6,271 bases of DNA from an uncultured Candidatus Saccharibacteria bacterium. GTDB taxonomy: Bacteria > Patescibacteriota > Saccharimonadia > Saccharimonadales > Saccharimonadaceae. The stretch lies in NCBI GenBank assembly GCA_947364965.1, contig CANAUU010000053.1:1-6271 (forward strand), in the 5' to 3' direction. A program made the translations under genes and the position numbers. The stretch's first letter is position 1, and every line of letters starts with the position of its first letter. Shown piece by piece: positions 5,646-6,271 of the stretch. The notes below the pieces were generated by a model. That model was given only the letters and a program-made list of their open reading frames with translations. It had not been told where the DNA came from and searched no databases.

Positions 5646-6271
5646 TTAGCGGGCGAGACAGCGAATGGAGTAGCCATCGTATCGAGAGTCGAGGCCGGAC
5701 GGAGCAATGTAGCTGGCGCTGGTGAAGTAAAGGTAGTAGGCATGGGTGCCGGCAAAGTGCGGAGTAGATGACCAGTAGTGGCCGTCGCTGCCGGCGTGGG
5801 CGAACAGGGCGCTGTTAGTCTGAAGGATATAGCCGCCCCTGACGAAGTATAGTGGAGAGCTAGTCAACTTAACAACGTCGGAGCTAATCGAATAAGCATC
5901 AATCAAGCCACCAAAACTGCCCACTGCTGTAGAGTTCGACTCTGGCAACCCCCAACCCTTTGGACAAATACTACTCGTTGCTTGCCCCTCCATAATACTG
6001 CCGCCCGTCCCCGCCGTAGCAGTATTCCATTGATAGTGATTACCGACGATGTAGTGCGCATTAGCATCACCGTTTGCGGTGGTTGGAGTATTGTAAGCTG
6101 TGAACTGTTCTGGACATTGTGAGAGATCGTTCTTTGGATAACCGCAGTCACTGGAGACAGTTGGGTTAGTGATACGGTAGTTTCCCAAGCTCCACGACTT
6201 TTGCCCCAGATGGTCCGGGAGAATGGTTGAGGCATCAGCAATAGTTGCTGTAGGCTCAAATAGGCTTCTGT
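5646..6271 (-). CDS. FISUMP-domain (Fib_succ_major) surface protein, C-terminal part
   Basis: The frame is open from the window edge to the TAA at 5648-5646, giving 207 visible residues. The TTG at 6188 is internal, because SWSLGNY continues from upstream codons without a stop. The sequence has the hallmarks of the Fibrobacter succinogenes major paralogous domain: YQWNTATAG (79-87), ICPKGWGLP (101-109), GHYWSSTP (163-170), a Tyr-rich AYYLYF strand (177-182) and the terminal YDGYSIRCLAR (197-207). Cysteines at 42, 52, 102 and 204 suggest disulfides in an exported protein. In Saccharibacteria, multi-copy FISUMP proteins are thought to be secreted or surface-attached. The molecular function is unknown and host contact would be inference. 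The missing N-terminus should hold the export signal and the start of the domain. No strong terminator follows the stop. Confidence 0.9.
   Translation of the reverse strand, partial: RSLFEPTATIADASTILPDHLGQKSWSLGNYRITNPTVSSDCGYPKNDLSQCPEQFTAYNTPTTANGDANAHYIVGNHYQWNTATAGTGGSIMEGQATSSICPKGWGLPESNSTAVGSFGGLIDAYSISSDVVKLTSSPLYFVRGGYILQTNSALFAHAGSDGHYWSSTPHFAGTHAYYLYFTSASYIAPSGLDSRYDGYSIRCLAR

Noticed and set aside
5519..5725. Small + strand frame starting at ATG 5519 (or 5552)
   Set aside because: Its last 80 bases are antisense to conserved FISUMP codons and no convincing -35/-10 pair is seen. An extended -10 (TGCTATAGT, 5534-5542) lies before ATG 5552, so it is only discussed with the inverted repeat.
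5903..6259. Other minus-strand frame within the FISUMP region
   Set aside because: It overlaps the FISUMP frame out of phase and its translation is low-complexity without any family motif, so it is a shadow.

Overview
The window most likely comes from a Candidatus Saccharibacteria (TM7) or closely related Patescibacteria genome. Three things point there. A FISUMP-type (Fib_succ_major paralogous domain) surface protein with the wording common in that phylum lies at the right end. The genes have leaderless-style starts, with a -10 box 7-8 nt before the ATG and no Shine-Dalgarno. A UvrD/PcrA helicase carries a long disordered tail. TGA and TAA both act as stops, so the TGA=Gly code of Gracilibacteria/Absconditabacteria is not suggested. 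The assignment is inference from gene content; no marker gene such as 16S rRNA is present.

Layout, left to right. (1) Positions 1-680 (+) hold the 3' part of an unrecognised, mostly helical protein that is open to the window edge. It is closed by two small hairpins, the second a clear intrinsic terminator at 716-746. (2) An extended -10 promoter leads directly into a gene at 829-2325 (+) for a 12-helix MFS-like membrane protein with an unusual Lys/Pro-rich cytoplasmic N-terminus. (3) Between it and the next gene lies a 130-nt stretch (2344-2473) whose ends form a 30-position stem. Five of its pairs are G.U and only one is mismatched, so it folds well only as a + strand RNA; this is a candidate structured non-coding RNA or leader. 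(4) A near-perfect extended -10 leads into an 854-aa UvrD/PcrA superfamily 1A helicase at 2500-5064 (+) with all the helicase motifs and a C-terminal FG-dipeptide, Gly/Ser-rich tail ending in an acidic SSB-like tip. (5) Positions 5065-5645 are mainly non-coding. They hold hairpins after the helicase, a probable 73-aa minus-strand gene with its own promoter and terminator, and a 33/34-nt inverted repeat flanking a 224-nt segment. (6) Positions 5646-6271 (-) hold the C-terminal 207 residues of a FISUMP protein whose N-terminus lies beyond the window.

The genes do not form one operon. The helicase and the transporter each have their own promoter. The right-hand part is convergent with them and looks like an accessory surface-protein region. 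The most interesting items are the structured RNA upstream of the helicase, the inverted repeat crossed in the same frame by two divergent small reading frames, the SSB-like tail of the helicase, and the repeated leaderless start geometry.
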